A stretch of DNA of 64,000 nucleotides from Fonsecaea monophora (lineage: Eukaryota > Ascomycota > Eurotiomycetes > Chaetothyriales > Herpotrichiellaceae). Position 1 is the first letter of the stretch, and every line of letters starts with the position of its first letter. The stretch is taken from NCBI RefSeq assembly GCF_001642475.1, contig NW_019174029.1:52798-116797 (forward strand). The letters run 5' to 3'. Shown in pieces: positions 10,259-20,861 of this stretch. A program made the translations under genes and the position numbers. A model generated the notes under the pieces. That model did not search any database. It was given only the letters and a program-made list of their open reading frames with translations, and was not told the origin of the DNA.

Positions 10259-11936
10259 TCATGGAGGTGGAGGACCGCCTGAGCCGCTTTCGGCCGATGT
10301 ATCGCCTTCTACCGTCTTCTTCCACGCTTCCGGGAGGCAGACACAGACCAGTGGGAAGGCTTTGATCTCGCCCGGCGGAGTCGGAGATTCTTCTCGAGTG
10401 GCCGAACCGTTCGACACACCACTGTCTCGCTGCACCTTATGCTTGCCATCATAGTCCTCTGCCCGCTCGTTGATCCGCACTCCCGTCGCCCAACCGTCAT
10501 CCCAGATGCCGACCACTTTCAACATGTCACCACGTTCCAGTTCAAACTCGTCTCCCGCTCGAGGCTGATATGCCCATAACACCGAGACTTTATCTCCAGG
10601 ATGAATATCGTCGTTAGAGTAGTAATCCTTGAAGAACGGCAACTGCTCCGATTGTCCACTGGCGACTCCTTCTGGAGATGAGAAGTCGCCAGGGGAAGAT
10701 CCATGTTGTGAGTCGCTCCCCGGTGAGCCGTTAGCTTTCATCCCACCCATCCCCTTTTCGCGCGAATCTGGACTGTCACCGTATGGGTCGGTGTGGGATG
10801 TGTAATTGCGTGGTCCGATGGTGGGCCCGACACCTGGCTGGTCATCTTGCAGCGCCGACATACGAGCAACACGTCCGCCAGGTAAGACCTCATATCCTTG
10901 CTGCGTCATGGGTTGGTTGTAGGATGCAGACACGACCCCCTTCCTCTGCGGCGAAGGTTGGTTGAGAACACTGCCTGCTTTGCTATGGTTATGCCTGCGA
11001 CGGAAGCAAATGAAGCACAGGATAATCACGGCAAGTAGGATCAGGAATCCCAGGACAGATCCAACAACGATCCCGGCAATCGCCCCACCGCTCAAGCCAC
11101 CACCTCCGTGACTAGCGACCGCTGTTGGACTCGAAGTAGGTGAGGATGTAGGGCTGGTAGAAGAGAAGAGGTTGGAAATGGTGGAGAAGACAGGGAGCGT
11201 AACATCCTGGCATCTGCCAGTCGCGTTGGAAGTCAGGCAGCACGAGTCTGTCCCATTGAGGGTACTTGAGCGACAGAAGCTGCACAGACCCATCAAATTG
11301 CTGCCAAACCCACAGTTCTCAGGTTCGTTCGACTCGCCAGTGATACAGCTGCCACTAATAGAATTGGCGGGTAATGCACAGTTGGTGAAATCGGCTCGGA
11401 GTTCGTCCGCGTAGTCATTATTGCGACCAGGGCATAGATCGCTCGAGACAATCTGCTCCTCGCTCAAAGCCAATTCGGCGCAAGAGTCGGCGCACAGAGG
11501 TTCGGAATCAGCCACAGATAGACCGCAGGGTGTCCGAGAATTCTGCACAATGCCATTGCAGAGAAAGCTGGTCGTATAACGGGCGTAATAGCTGGTGGTG
11601 TTGCCCAAATTCACATTGTCACAGCCAAAGATATTGACATATTTTGTCTGTACATATTGTTCATCCACATATTGAGATAACTGAGTATCGAAGCTCTCGG
11701 TCGACGTGACAAAGGCAAGAAAAGGACTGAAATAACGTTAGGGGTTTGGTCATCCTTGCAGCGAAGAAGGTCGGCGTCACTTACTATAGGGCAACTAAAG
11801 TAGCATCTGTTGATATCGAGGAAGAGTTGAAAGCAGGACACGTCTTCGAACCAGCCAGTGATATGCAGCTCTGCGCAAATACACTGGGAGCAAAAAGCGC
11901 CAATGCGCCCAGGGAACGAAGTTTCTTCATGCTCAT
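10259..11936 (-). CDS. Cys-rich single-pass membrane protein with cytoplasmic SH3 domain
   Basis: Probable plasma-membrane/cell-wall sensor or polarity adaptor; exact role unknown. Exon 1 is 11785-11936, a 58-bp intron (11727-11784, GTAAGT...CCCTAAC...CAG) is removed, exon 2 is 10259-11726; 539 residues. A signal peptide (about 1-21) is followed by a Cys-rich, N-glycosylation-site-containing ectodomain (to about 230), a Ser/Thr/Pro stem, one transmembrane helix (about 265-292) with a stop-transfer CFRRRHNH, a disordered cytoplasmic stretch, and an SH3 domain (about 430-515: LWAYQPRAGDEFELERGDMLK, DDGWATG, then FPLVCVCLP after an insertion of about 30 residues). It has the general order of yeast Fus1 (ectodomain, TM, SH3), but I do not claim orthology. 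An ATG at 11930 is an alternative start. Confidence 0.82.
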
Positions 11937-14441
11937 AGGAAAGATCGACCGTAAACCGTTGGTGAGAGGATTGGTCAACTAAGTCTTCCCAATGCGAATA
12001 TCCAAAATGTGACCACCTCTTTCAGGTTCCAGCTCATGCTGAACTCGTCATTCTTCCCACAACGATCTGGCCGTCGTCGCGATTGGGCTTCCTCTACCAG
12101 GTGGCTTCCAGACACAGGGCTCGATGAGGATGGTGGGAGCTGGAAGCGAGGTCGTAGAGCTTTGACTGGCGGTTGAGAGGATCGAATCACGAGTGGAGCG
12201 TGTTAAAAGGAGTTGATCAAAAGGCTGAAACTGAAAGAAGTTGGTATAGTTCAAACGTGTCGATTGACGCAGAATGGAAGGACAGCAAAACGAGCGACTG
12301 TTGGTTAGAAGACTGTCGAAAAGCCTCCGGATAAAGAGAGACCCTGAGAGCGGATTGGAGGCAAAACAAAAAGCAAGGTGAGAAAATGCAGATGGAGGGA
12401 GGGTGGAAGAGGTAAGAGATCGGAGGAGCTGGCTGGCTGGCTTCACACGCAGCCGTGATTGGGGGTTCAAGGGCTACCGGGGGGCCAGTAGTGGCTACTA
12501 CAAAGTCCCTGCTGCAGCGAAAACACACAAAAACCTGGGCGCTTGCAGCCAGTGCAACTACGACCTGCACCGACTTGCTAACGGACTTTGCTTGACACGC
12601 AGCAACGGGTGGTTAGTGCTGCGTGGCCGGGGCGATCGCTGACACCAAAGAGCCCTCGTTGATCGGCACATAGCGGACGACACCCGGGGCAGCTAGCCGG
12701 GCCAGGAAAGGCCCGAGGCCCTAAGCCTAGACGAGGCCCAGCCTCTTCGCGCCAGCTCACACCTTAAGCTTCTGCTTAGGCCTGCATGGGCCTGGCACCC
12801 AATGGTGGCTCCCGGCTAATGGCAGCGCTTGCCCTGTTCCTCTCAGTTGCAATTTCGCGGGACTCGCTTCATCTCAACATCTGCTCCTGCGACTCTCATG
12901 GCTCGTGCTTCTCCCTGGTTGCACTTCTACCTCTGAAACAAGAACAATCTTCGCCTCTTCTCTGAGTCTTGGGGAGGTACATCTGTGTTGGAGAGAAAGT
13001 GTAACTTTTACGAACTGAAAAGTAGGTCCCACAGGGTGTGAATGACTTCGGCATGCCACATGCAGGCACATTGACCCTCCTCCAACACACCTCGTCTGCG
13101 CCTCCAGCCAATCCAGTGGGCAACATAACATCCGACCTGTACCTCCAACCGAGATTCCGAAACCTTGCAAGACTTGCGGCAGAATGGACAGTTTGTTTGA
13201 GGACGGTCTGAAGTCAAGATTCGATGGTGTTTGTGATGCGTGGATTCCGTGGTGGAGGGGAAATTGCATGGCGCTGCGGCCACTCACGCCACGTCTGAAG
13301 TTATCCAGTCCACACCACGTTGAAGTATTAGCTGCGTGCTGGCTCACGCTGGCTCCATTCAGCTCGAACTGACCAGTGATGTTTCTAAGTGGCATTGTTG
13401 TGTAGGTTGTCCTTGACCACTACAACCTTACGAGTACCTCCGTCCCCGCGAACTTTCTTTTACCACGCCATACAGACTTTTTGTTTTCCTTCAGGCCGAG
13501 CGCATGGCTTCAACGTGCCAACCTGCCTGCCAACCCACACGAACCTTCTCTGAAAAGCTACTCATGGTTGAACTTTTCGTCGGGCAGACCTTTGAGAATT
13601 TCATTGGATACGCACATCCAACCCTAATGCAACCCCATGCTGCATGCTGATGTCAAGGTGCAGGTGCTCAGTCTGAGATGCAGGTACTCCATACTTTGCA
13701 GCAAACCCAGAGACTACTGTGGTCCTCTTCAATCCTGGGGTTGCACATCACTCCCGAAAAGAGAGTAACTACGCCTCAAGCAGTCAGAATATCCCATCCC
13801 GATGCAGACTGAACCCCGCGGTTTCGGATGCATTGAAAAGCTACGAGGTCCAGACCTCAGAGACTGCCTTTACAGACTGCGGCTGGCGAACGTGCCCATC
13901 CTTGATGATGATGTGCATACTGGAAAGCACGGAATCCTTCGTCATTCTTGAGGACCCTAGTAGTGCTCTTGAGGGTAGTCACTGCAATGTTGACGATTGG
14001 GCTGCTCCAATACGTCGACAACATCTGCTCGATGGACCCCATCTTTACCATCAGAAAGGAGTTAGCAATGTCCAACAGAGGCTGCCTTGGCTGATCTTCG
14101 TATGTTGGCTCCGATGTGGCAGTTTGAATGTTTGCATACCGGTGCTATCTATCCCCGTACCATATCAACGTCATTGCCCAAGATCTCTCTCCGTTCTAGA
14201 CATTTTAATCCAAGAAGCTCGTATGATTGTCCCAGTTCCAGCGCAATTTACGAGTAGTAGGACCTGTAAGAAACCTCATTGCTACTTCCTCTGTCGTCAT
14301 CACCGTGACCGCTCTCGGTCGATACAATGAGTGATATACCAAGTAATAATATAATAGTGATACATGGCAGAACCCAGCACTTGGAGAATCTGCCTCTCTT
14401 TTTTCCCTTTCCCTTTCCCTTTTCCACCCCTCCATTCCGTC

Positions 14442-14470
14442 CAGTCAGTCAGTCAGTCAGTCAGTCAGTC
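14442..14470. repeat. (CAGT)n microsatellite
   Basis: Seven perfect tetranucleotide units, followed about 60 bp later by a short ATTC array (about 14532-14548). Confidence 0.9.
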
Positions 14471-14645
14471 CAGTACCCAGACTCCAACTCGGCCGTCAGA
14501 GCATAGTTCCACATTATTTGTTCGTCGTACATTCATTCATTCATTCAATCGTTCCAGTCGTGATTCGCTTTTGTGAAGATAAACCCCCCCCCCTCCAAAA
14601 TTGTTGTAGCAATGCGCTGTGGTTAAAGGCGCCCTTCGGCGCGGT

Positions 14646-14803
14646 GGGTATCGTGTCATATCGTGTCGTGTCATGTCGTCGTAAATCATGGTATCGTGTC
14701 GTATGGTGTTTCATGGTGTCGTGATCGTGGTGGAAGTTCGTTCCGAGGGTATAATATGTGCGTGCGTGTGTGTGTGTGTGTGGCTGTGGTTGTTGTTGTT
14801 GTG
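14646..14803. repeat. Degenerate TCGTG/GT/TTG repeat tract
   Basis: Imperfect TCGTG/ATCGTGT units (14646-14735) followed by a GT dinucleotide run (about 14758-14782) and short TTG repeats. Low-complexity, non-coding. Confidence 0.75.
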
Positions 14804-15191
14804 TACCTCGTGCTCGAGGTGATACTCGTGCTTTCTGCTTGATGAATATCGTTCTGTTGGGATCCATCAATTCCGTCTCCATAAGTCCACCAAATGCCAC
14901 CCTCGATGGTATCCTTTCTTCACTGTCCTTTCCCCTCCTTTTTTTGCCTTTGTTTCCTCGTCCTCCTTGTTCACCACGATAGATGATTAGAGAATCAAGA
15001 CCAGCTTTGATTAGGGTGTCGATGAAGAGGAGTTCGCCTAGTCGAGGAAGATTCATTTGAATCTGATCTGATTTGCGTGTGGGTTGGGAGGTTGTGCTGC
15101 TGTTCGTGGCGGGCGTAGTGATTAGATAGGAAGATTTCCTTTGTTTGGAGAAGACGGCAAAGTTCCTCCCGCGAAGCACCATCTCTCCAGC

Positions 15192-18100
15192 TTAGTCCCT
15201 CTTTGTGCACATGGCCTTGAGCTTCTTCCAGCTCTTCTTCACAATGTCCTTGGTCTTGGCCTTTGCGCTCCTCAAACCGGCGCTCATCGTGGCCGTCGAG
15301 TTCGTGCCCACGTCGACACCAACAGAGGATGTCGCCCGCGCCGCCCGACTGGGTGGTCGGTGCTTGGTCAATCGTCTCCGCTGCGTCGAGGTCCAGCTGG
15401 CGTGTCGCCAATCCTTGCGTGTGCGCTGGAAAACCGGTAAAGGTGGAACAGGGCGGAGCATTCCCTCTTCCTCTCCGTCTTGTTCTTCTTCTCCATCACT
15501 GTCTCCTTCTTCCTCGTTGTGCGGTTCGCGGCCCTCAACCCCCGACGACTCGTCGGATGACGTCGATGAAAAGTACGACACTTCGTTTGGAGCAGCCCAT
15601 GTGATTGATGAGGGCGATACAGGTGGCGGAGATCGTACACAATGGACACCGTTGAAGGTGGGGCTATGGCCGTGTGTAGAGGGAAGCGTGATCGTCTCGG
15701 TGTCGTCTGGGAATCTGCGAATGGTCCCTCCTAGCGGTGAGGAATTGGAGTTGGCCGTGGCTATCGATGATGGACGGCCCGGTGGAAGACTGAATCGGAC
15801 ATGGCGGCCTTCGTGTCGCTGGCGCGGAGCTGTTGATGACTGGATAGAGGCCCGTAACAACTGTAGAGGGGGTGCTTGTGCCGAGCTTGGATCTTGCTCG
15901 TCCCCGGCGGCCTCTGGCGAGCTAGAATTGAGCACTCCAGCGCTGGGAATGGCGACCTGAGTTAATCCCAGGTTGGGATGAACTATGTTGCCCGCCATGT
16001 CCTCTTCCGCACCATCTCCATAGTTGAGTCCAGTAGGTATGGCCCTTGCCAAGGTGATATCGTCGTCTTCAACCTCGTAGGCGGAAGCCGCTCTTTCTAA
16101 CGCAAGTGTCCGGCGGTAGTTTTGGATGCAAAAGCCTCGGATTACACCTTGCCAGAAGCGTTCGCCATTTGATTTGGTGGTTATGGTGAGGCGGCTCCAA
16201 GCTTGGAGGTATGAAAACCTTGGGACGTTGAGTGTCACGGGACTCCGATGCAGAACGAGTGCTGTTGAGGGCGACGCCTGGTCCTGTGGCGAGGTGACTG
16301 TAACTTGAGGGGCGGCTTCTGTGGCATGATTCCCAGCCTCTCTATCACTTCTGGAGACATTGCTTATCCTAGTAGTCGATCGGTCGACTCCCGACAGGAT
16401 TCTCGTCGAAGGCACCGGAGCGCGTTGCACTTCAGCGGTGCCAAAATTTGCAGACAACTGATCGAAGCGCATGGCGTGACTTCGAACAAGATCAAGTTGC
16501 TGGCCAGGGAGTGTCATGGTGATAGTGCCGTTCGGAAACTGATGGACAACTGGTCGAGGTCCGCTCGGTAAGGGACCTGTTGGTGCGAGCACGACAACTG
16601 GAGGATTGGACCTGGTGCTGAGGCCGCGATAACGAGGAGTTGGCGTAGGGATTCTGGGCGAGTCGACGAATGTTGGTGCCAAAGACTCTGGAGTTCCCAC
16701 CAACGTCGAAGTAGGCGATAGAGCAATCGAATCGGTATGACCAAGGATGTGTCCAGCAGCCCGAGGAGTCACAGGGCTTAGAGGTTCTTGTGACATGGAG
16801 GATGTGGCGGCTGTTTGCATCGCTTCTTCGAGAGCGTCAAGACGAGCGTGTAAGCTGCTGGCCTGCGTGCGTATGGCAAACGCAAGAAGCTCTTCTTCAG
16901 ACTCGTCGTCTGTGTCCAGTTCGGCACCCTGTTGACGAGTATATATCGCCTCGTAGTCTTGTCCTTGAGGCATGTCATCAAATCCATCGATCTCGGATTG
17001 TAGTTGATCGCCGACGGTATTTCCCGAGCCATCATTCCCGCTTTCACACTCGTCGTCAGTGATGGCCTTTGACTCGGCGTCTTCGTTGTCAGATATGTGG
17101 AGAGATGTGTCGGGTGTTCCTCCGGGGCTGGCGCTCGAACCGCGCGATTGCTCGACAGTGGTAGATGTCGACGCGGAGCACACGCGACGATCATCATTGC
17201 CACGAAGGCTCTCCACGTCTTCAACGCTCCGATCTGCAGATGGCCTGTCGTTGCCACTCTGCGGCTTTCCACCCTCTATTACCAGTTCGGCAGAAGAGGC
17301 TCCAGATCCCGCCACTGGCAATGGAAGAGCCAGAGTATCGACGGGCTCTTGCTCCTCTTCTTCGTCCTCTTCCTCGTCATCCGCCCACCGAGCCGCAACA
17401 GGTCTGTCTTCTGTGGCGGTGAGGAGTTCCTTCCACTCCGCACGTGAAAGCGAGCGACTATTTGAATATCGCTCAGGGTTGAAGGTATCATTTGAGGCCC
17501 AAGGGTTTGCGGGGACTGGCGTAGCGGTCGTGGTTGGTTGACTGACCGGGCGGTGTACTGAGTGGCGTAGAGGGGACGAGGCACCCTGTCGATTAGGGCT
17601 AAGGACTGGTGCTTGCTCGACGTCCTCATGTGTGAGACAAGAGCGACCAAGCCTTGAAGGCTGGCGCCCTTGGGCGAGCCTGGCACTGAATGCAGCCTTA
17701 CGAGCTGCATCCTCTTTCTCCTTTTCCTGCGTGGCAGCAGTGATCATGTCGACCCGGTGTGCAAAGCCCTTCGTGATCCCATTGATCACAACGGACTCCC
17801 TAGGGTCAGGATAACAACATGGATCGAGAGGATCGGCCATGACCTTATACTCCTCGGGCCCATAGTGGTCATGGACCCACCAGCCATGTTGGCTGTAAAT
17901 CTTCTCGCTCTGGCCAATACAGGCATTCTCGAGACGAGATCCACGAAGGGTTTCCAAGGCCTCCTTGTTGCCATAGTAGCAGACAGGATCCAACAGCTGC
18001 TGAGCACATCCCATGATGGTGCTCTTCCAAAGCCCATTGGGGGTGGTGACGTTGAGGTGCTTTGGTGTTGACTTGAGAATGGCGATCGTAGTCGCCGGAG

Positions 18101-18896
18101 CTGTGCCCGACTTCGTGAGAACGGGTCGACCAAAGACGTTAAAGTGGTGAATGCACTTCAAGCTCTGCAATTCCTCGAGCTCAAACCACTGGTAGTCGGA
18201 CTGAGGATCTCTGATGATTTTCGGATAGTCCTCGTCCTCCTCACCGTCGATGATGCTGTCCCCGCTCTCAATGCCTCTATCCCCATCGTGCATGTACTGC
18301 ACGAAGTCTCGTCTTGACGACTCACGTTCCTCCGGAGTCCACTCTTCATATTCGACCTTCACCAAGGGGAACCTCTCCACATCCCGGAAAGCCGCAAACA
18401 CTGCAGGCGTGCGGTCATCACGGTTTGAAGAGGTAGGGTAGTAAAACCCCTGGACATACAGCGGAGATGCTTCTGCTCCGTCTGATGTCATCTCTTCTTC
18501 CCTGCGTTGATAATACAAGGCTTCAGCATCGAAATCAGCGTCGGCTTCGAGGACGTTGAAGAGTTCCGGAGTTGACGGCATGGTGACTGGTCGAGAAATT
18601 TGTGGTGTCAAGTTGCCGTGGGAGTGTTGTCGTTCGGTGGGGAGATATGTTGCTGGTGGACGTGTGCAGGGGTTGCTGTCCTGCACACTCGGGACAAACT
18701 CTGCAGCATGAACGTTCAAGTGCGGCTCGAGTCTATGCGCTTGTGCACCAGGCACAAATTGTCTCGCTTGGACGTTGAACGTTGGCGGAAAAAGTGTTTG
18801 TCGCGATGGGCATAGTAGGTCTTGGTCGCTACTATGAGTCCTCAGAGAGGGAGTACGAGCAGTGGGGGAGCTTGTATATATATATTCAGGGGGCAT
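15192..18896 (-). CDS. Uncharacterised protein with two N-terminal PAM2-like motifs
   Basis: Single-exon, 1234 residues. I do not recognise the family. Near the N-terminus are two motifs 20 residues apart: F40-NVQARQF-VP49 and L60-NVHAAEF-VP69. The second fits the PAM2 consensus LNxxAxEFxP exactly; the first has F for L and Q for E. PAM2 motifs bind the MLLE domain of poly(A)-binding protein. Residues about 130-410 look folded (aromatic- and Cys-containing, e.g. DYQWFELEELQSLKCIHHF, GWWVHDHYGPEEYKVM) but match no domain I know. The rest is Ser/Pro-rich and acidic with poly-Glu patches (EEEDEEEE), predicted disordered, ending in a basic KSWKKLKAMCTKRD tail. No signal peptide or TM. The ATG at 18896 puts the PAM2 motifs near the terminus as in other PAM2 proteins; the next in-frame Met (near residue 105) would remove both. 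Confidence 0.8.
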   Translation of the reverse strand: MPPEYIYTSSPTARTPSLRTHSSDQDLLCPSRQTLFPPTFNVQARQFVPGAQAHRLEPHLNVHAAEFVPSVQDSNPCTRPPATYLPTERQHSHGNLTPQISRPVTMPSTPELFNVLEADADFDAEALYYQRREEEMTSDGAEASPLYVQGFYYPTSSNRDDRTPAVFAAFRDVERFPLVKVEYEEWTPEERESSRRDFVQYMHDGDRGIESGDSIIDGEEDEDYPKIIRDPQSDYQWFELEELQSLKCIHHFNVFGRPVLTKSGTAPATTIAILKSTPKHLNVTTPNGLWKSTIMGCAQQLLDPVCYYGNKEALETLRGSRLENACIGQSEKIYSQHGWWVHDHYGPEEYKVMADPLDPCCYPDPRESVVINGITKGFAHRVDMITAATQEKEKEDAARKAAFSARLAQGRQPSRLGRSCLTHEDVEQAPVLSPNRQGASSPLRHSVHRPVSQPTTTATPVPANPWASNDTFNPERYSNSRSLSRAEWKELLTATEDRPVAARWADDEEEDEEEEQEPVDTLALPLPVAGSGASSAELVIEGGKPQSGNDRPSADRSVEDVESLRGNDDRRVCSASTSTTVEQSRGSSASPGGTPDTSLHISDNEDAESKAITDDECESGNDGSGNTVGDQLQSEIDGFDDMPQGQDYEAIYTRQQGAELDTDDESEEELLAFAIRTQASSLHARLDALEEAMQTAATSSMSQEPLSPVTPRAAGHILGHTDSIALSPTSTLVGTPESLAPTFVDSPRIPTPTPRYRGLSTRSNPPVVVLAPTGPLPSGPRPVVHQFPNGTITMTLPGQQLDLVRSHAMRFDQLSANFGTAEVQRAPVPSTRILSGVDRSTTRISNVSRSDREAGNHATEAAPQVTVTSPQDQASPSTALVLHRSPVTLNVPRFSYLQAWSRLTITTKSNGERFWQGVIRGFCIQNYRRTLALERAASAYEVEDDDITLARAIPTGLNYGDGAEEDMAGNIVHPNLGLTQVAIPSAGVLNSSSPEAAGDEQDPSSAQAPPLQLLRASIQSSTAPRQRHEGRHVRFSLPPGRPSSIATANSNSSPLGGTIRRFPDDTETITLPSTHGHSPTFNGVHCVRSPPPVSPSSITWAAPNEVSYFSSTSSDESSGVEGREPHNEEEGDSDGEEEQDGEEEGMLRPVPPLPVFQRTRKDWRHASWTSTQRRRLTKHRPPSRAARATSSVGVDVGTNSTATMSAGLRSAKAKTKDIVKKSWKKLKAMCTKRD

Positions 18897-20293
18897 CAGC
18901 GAGCCTTGGGCAAGGAAAGGACCTTGTGTTGGTTCCTATATCACATTAGCTAACCCTTTTCGAGTGGTTGAGGATCTCATTGGTTACCATTGCAACTGAA
19001 GACGAAGAAGTGGAGTAAGTGTAGAAGGTGTCCATTTAGATTGCTTCAAGACTTATGTTTTCAGTTTGATAGTGTGAGGACTTGGTTGTACCGTGTCAAG
19101 AGATGGTTAGATGGGTATCTGGCTCAGGTCAAAAGAAACCTTGGGATTGCTGAGAGATAGAAAGGTTGATGGCGAGGAAAGTTGGGATATTTCAAGGGGC
19201 GCGTCGCGTCACACTGTCCAGCTGTCTAACAAGGCAAGACACAAGAGTATTCACTTGTTCAGATTGGTATCTGCCATCATGTTCACCAGCGGAAGGTTGA
19301 CAAGGCCGCAGTGCTTGGGTCCGCGTGAGGCCGATCGCGACACTCTCGGATAGTGAATAAAGGGTCTTGGGGGATGGTCCAACTGCCTCCAGATACAAAG
19401 CATCCTCCATTCCAGTATTTAATTTTCTTTCTTCACCACAGACCGGGTGATTTTTGTTGTGCATGGGCTCGCACATGACGGGGATTGATGGGAAGTTTTG
19501 AGCATCCACCAACAGTGGCGTCGTGCCATACATATACCCGATTTCTGTTCGTCTCTCAACCTTCACCGGTTTCCATGTTAAGTGACATTTTGCACCAACT
19601 GCTGGCTTGGGGTCACGGCGACATTTGACCGTGTGAATCCCGCGTTCAACCGTCGGAGATCTCGCGGACCAAACCATGGGAGGTTGGTTTTCCTCAATTC
19701 TGGAATGTCTGTATAATTTAGGATCATGAGTGTGTGATATCTACAGTACTTAGCACATTGGGATTCTGCATCCATGTCTCAGTTCTGGCCCCTCATGAGT
19801 TGTCCTGGAGCACTGGGAGACACGCTGCTTATCAGGGAGTTCGGATGGGCCACAAGAGCTGCTTCAAGCCTGAGGAACATTCACAGGGAAAGGCCTGAGT
19901 AGAGGTATTTGTTAAGCATTCCACTGGCACGAGGGAGAGGAAAACTTTGTTGATGATTGATGAAAGAATGTGCGAATGGTTGGTTGAAGTTGGATGTTGT
20001 CGTGTTCTGACTTTGGGTGCATGTGGCCCGTGCGCAGCCAATATTCCACGAGGCTCGCCAATCAAGACTCGACAAAGAAACCTTTTGTTGAATAAACTTT
20101 CCAAGCAGCCAAGAAATCAAATGTAGAGAGAGAAATGGATTATATGCTCTCTTCAGCACAACAATGGCACTTCTCTTCCGTGTCTTGTCTGACAATGTCC
20201 TTCCTAGATTCTAGACATCAAAGAATACGCAACTCGCCCACCAACCTATCCCCTTTAGATAATTCCCGACCAACCCACAGCTCTGCGATTCCC
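18897..20293. other. Intergenic: tandem-PAM2 gene promoter
   Basis: Upstream region of the minus-strand PAM2 gene and 3' side of the small secreted protein gene. No supported coding sequence. Confidence 0.5.
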
Positions 20294-20861
20294 TCAACTT
20301 GGCTCACAGGAGACTGCCATGATGTAGTAATATTCAGAGAAGCATGTTCCCAAGTGAGTATTGGCCGGGTCATCAATTCTCAACGACCATTCTCCGGTAC
20401 AATCGGGCTGCATCCACATTGTACATGCTCCTGCGCACATCCCCTGGATTAGCCCCCGACCGTGATAGGAGGACGACAGTGATTTGGTAGTGCTCACCAA
20501 ACCAGCTGGAACATTCATTTGTCCACACATTCTTCATCCCAGTTGCAAGAGGCATGCACCCAGTGGTGCTTGGATAGACAAGCTGTTGATAGCTGACATC
20601 CTCGCCGCAAATCTGCCATCAGCCGTTAGCCTGTTAGCAAGCGAGTGGGCTGAGAAGACAGAGCATCCTTCTAATGTCATGCCAACCATCTTGCAGAGCT
20701 CAATGAGAACTTACAGTTGGGCTGAAATCCCAGATACAGCTGTTAGAACCGATATCGGTGATGTTGGTGACGGGGAATGGCATCGCCGTGCTGGTCAGAA
20801 CTTGTAATGAGAGGATGCTAGCAAGGATGCTGATGAAGCGGTTGAAAATGAGTTTGAGCAT
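20294..20861 (-). CDS. Small secreted cysteine-rich protein (8 Cys), effector-like
   Basis: Found only by splicing. Exon 1 20715-20861, intron 20613-20714 (GTAAGT...GGCTAACGG...CAG), exon 2 20498-20612, intron 20431-20497 (GTGAGC...GGCTAAT...GCAG), exon 3 20294-20430. Product 132 residues. A hydrophobic signal peptide covers about residues 1-26; the mature part is about 106 residues with cysteines at 42, 51, 68, 83, 90, 98, 117 and 129, an even number compatible with four disulfides, plus many Trp/Tyr/Gly. For intron 2 the nearer CAG at 20444-20446 lies only about 4 nt from the branch site and would shift the frame out of the Cys-rich tail, so I used the next AG. No known family recognised. 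Size, secretion signal and Cys content fit secreted effectors or small antimicrobial/adhesion proteins; function is unproven. Confidence 0.7.

Larger units (their letters stand above)
11937..15191. other. Large non-coding stretch with microsatellites
   Basis: About 3.3 kb between the 5' end of the SH3 protein gene and the 3' end of the tandem-PAM2 gene. No gene could be supported. Simple repeats cluster in 14400-14810: CCCTTT-like, CAGT, ATTC, degenerate TCGTG and GT arrays. A weak Cys-containing minus-strand frame at about 12,900-13,400 is discussed under rejected items. Confidence 0.5.

Noticed and set aside
12874..13395. Minus-strand frames with a Cys cluster (NCPFCRKSCK) and a plausible ATG at 13395
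   Set aside because: The Cys-containing frame and the ATG frame differ, the Cys spacing does not match a zinc-finger class I know, and no convincing splice chain gave a complete protein. Worth an RNA-seq look only.
13719..14330. 203-residue plus-strand frame
   Set aside because: No domain, unremarkable composition, no conserved motif, and it lies in a stretch of simple repeats and non-coding sequence.
19192..19677. 161-residue minus-strand frame with four Cys
   Set aside because: No signal peptide, no recognisable domain, no promoter-like leader; not supportable as a gene.
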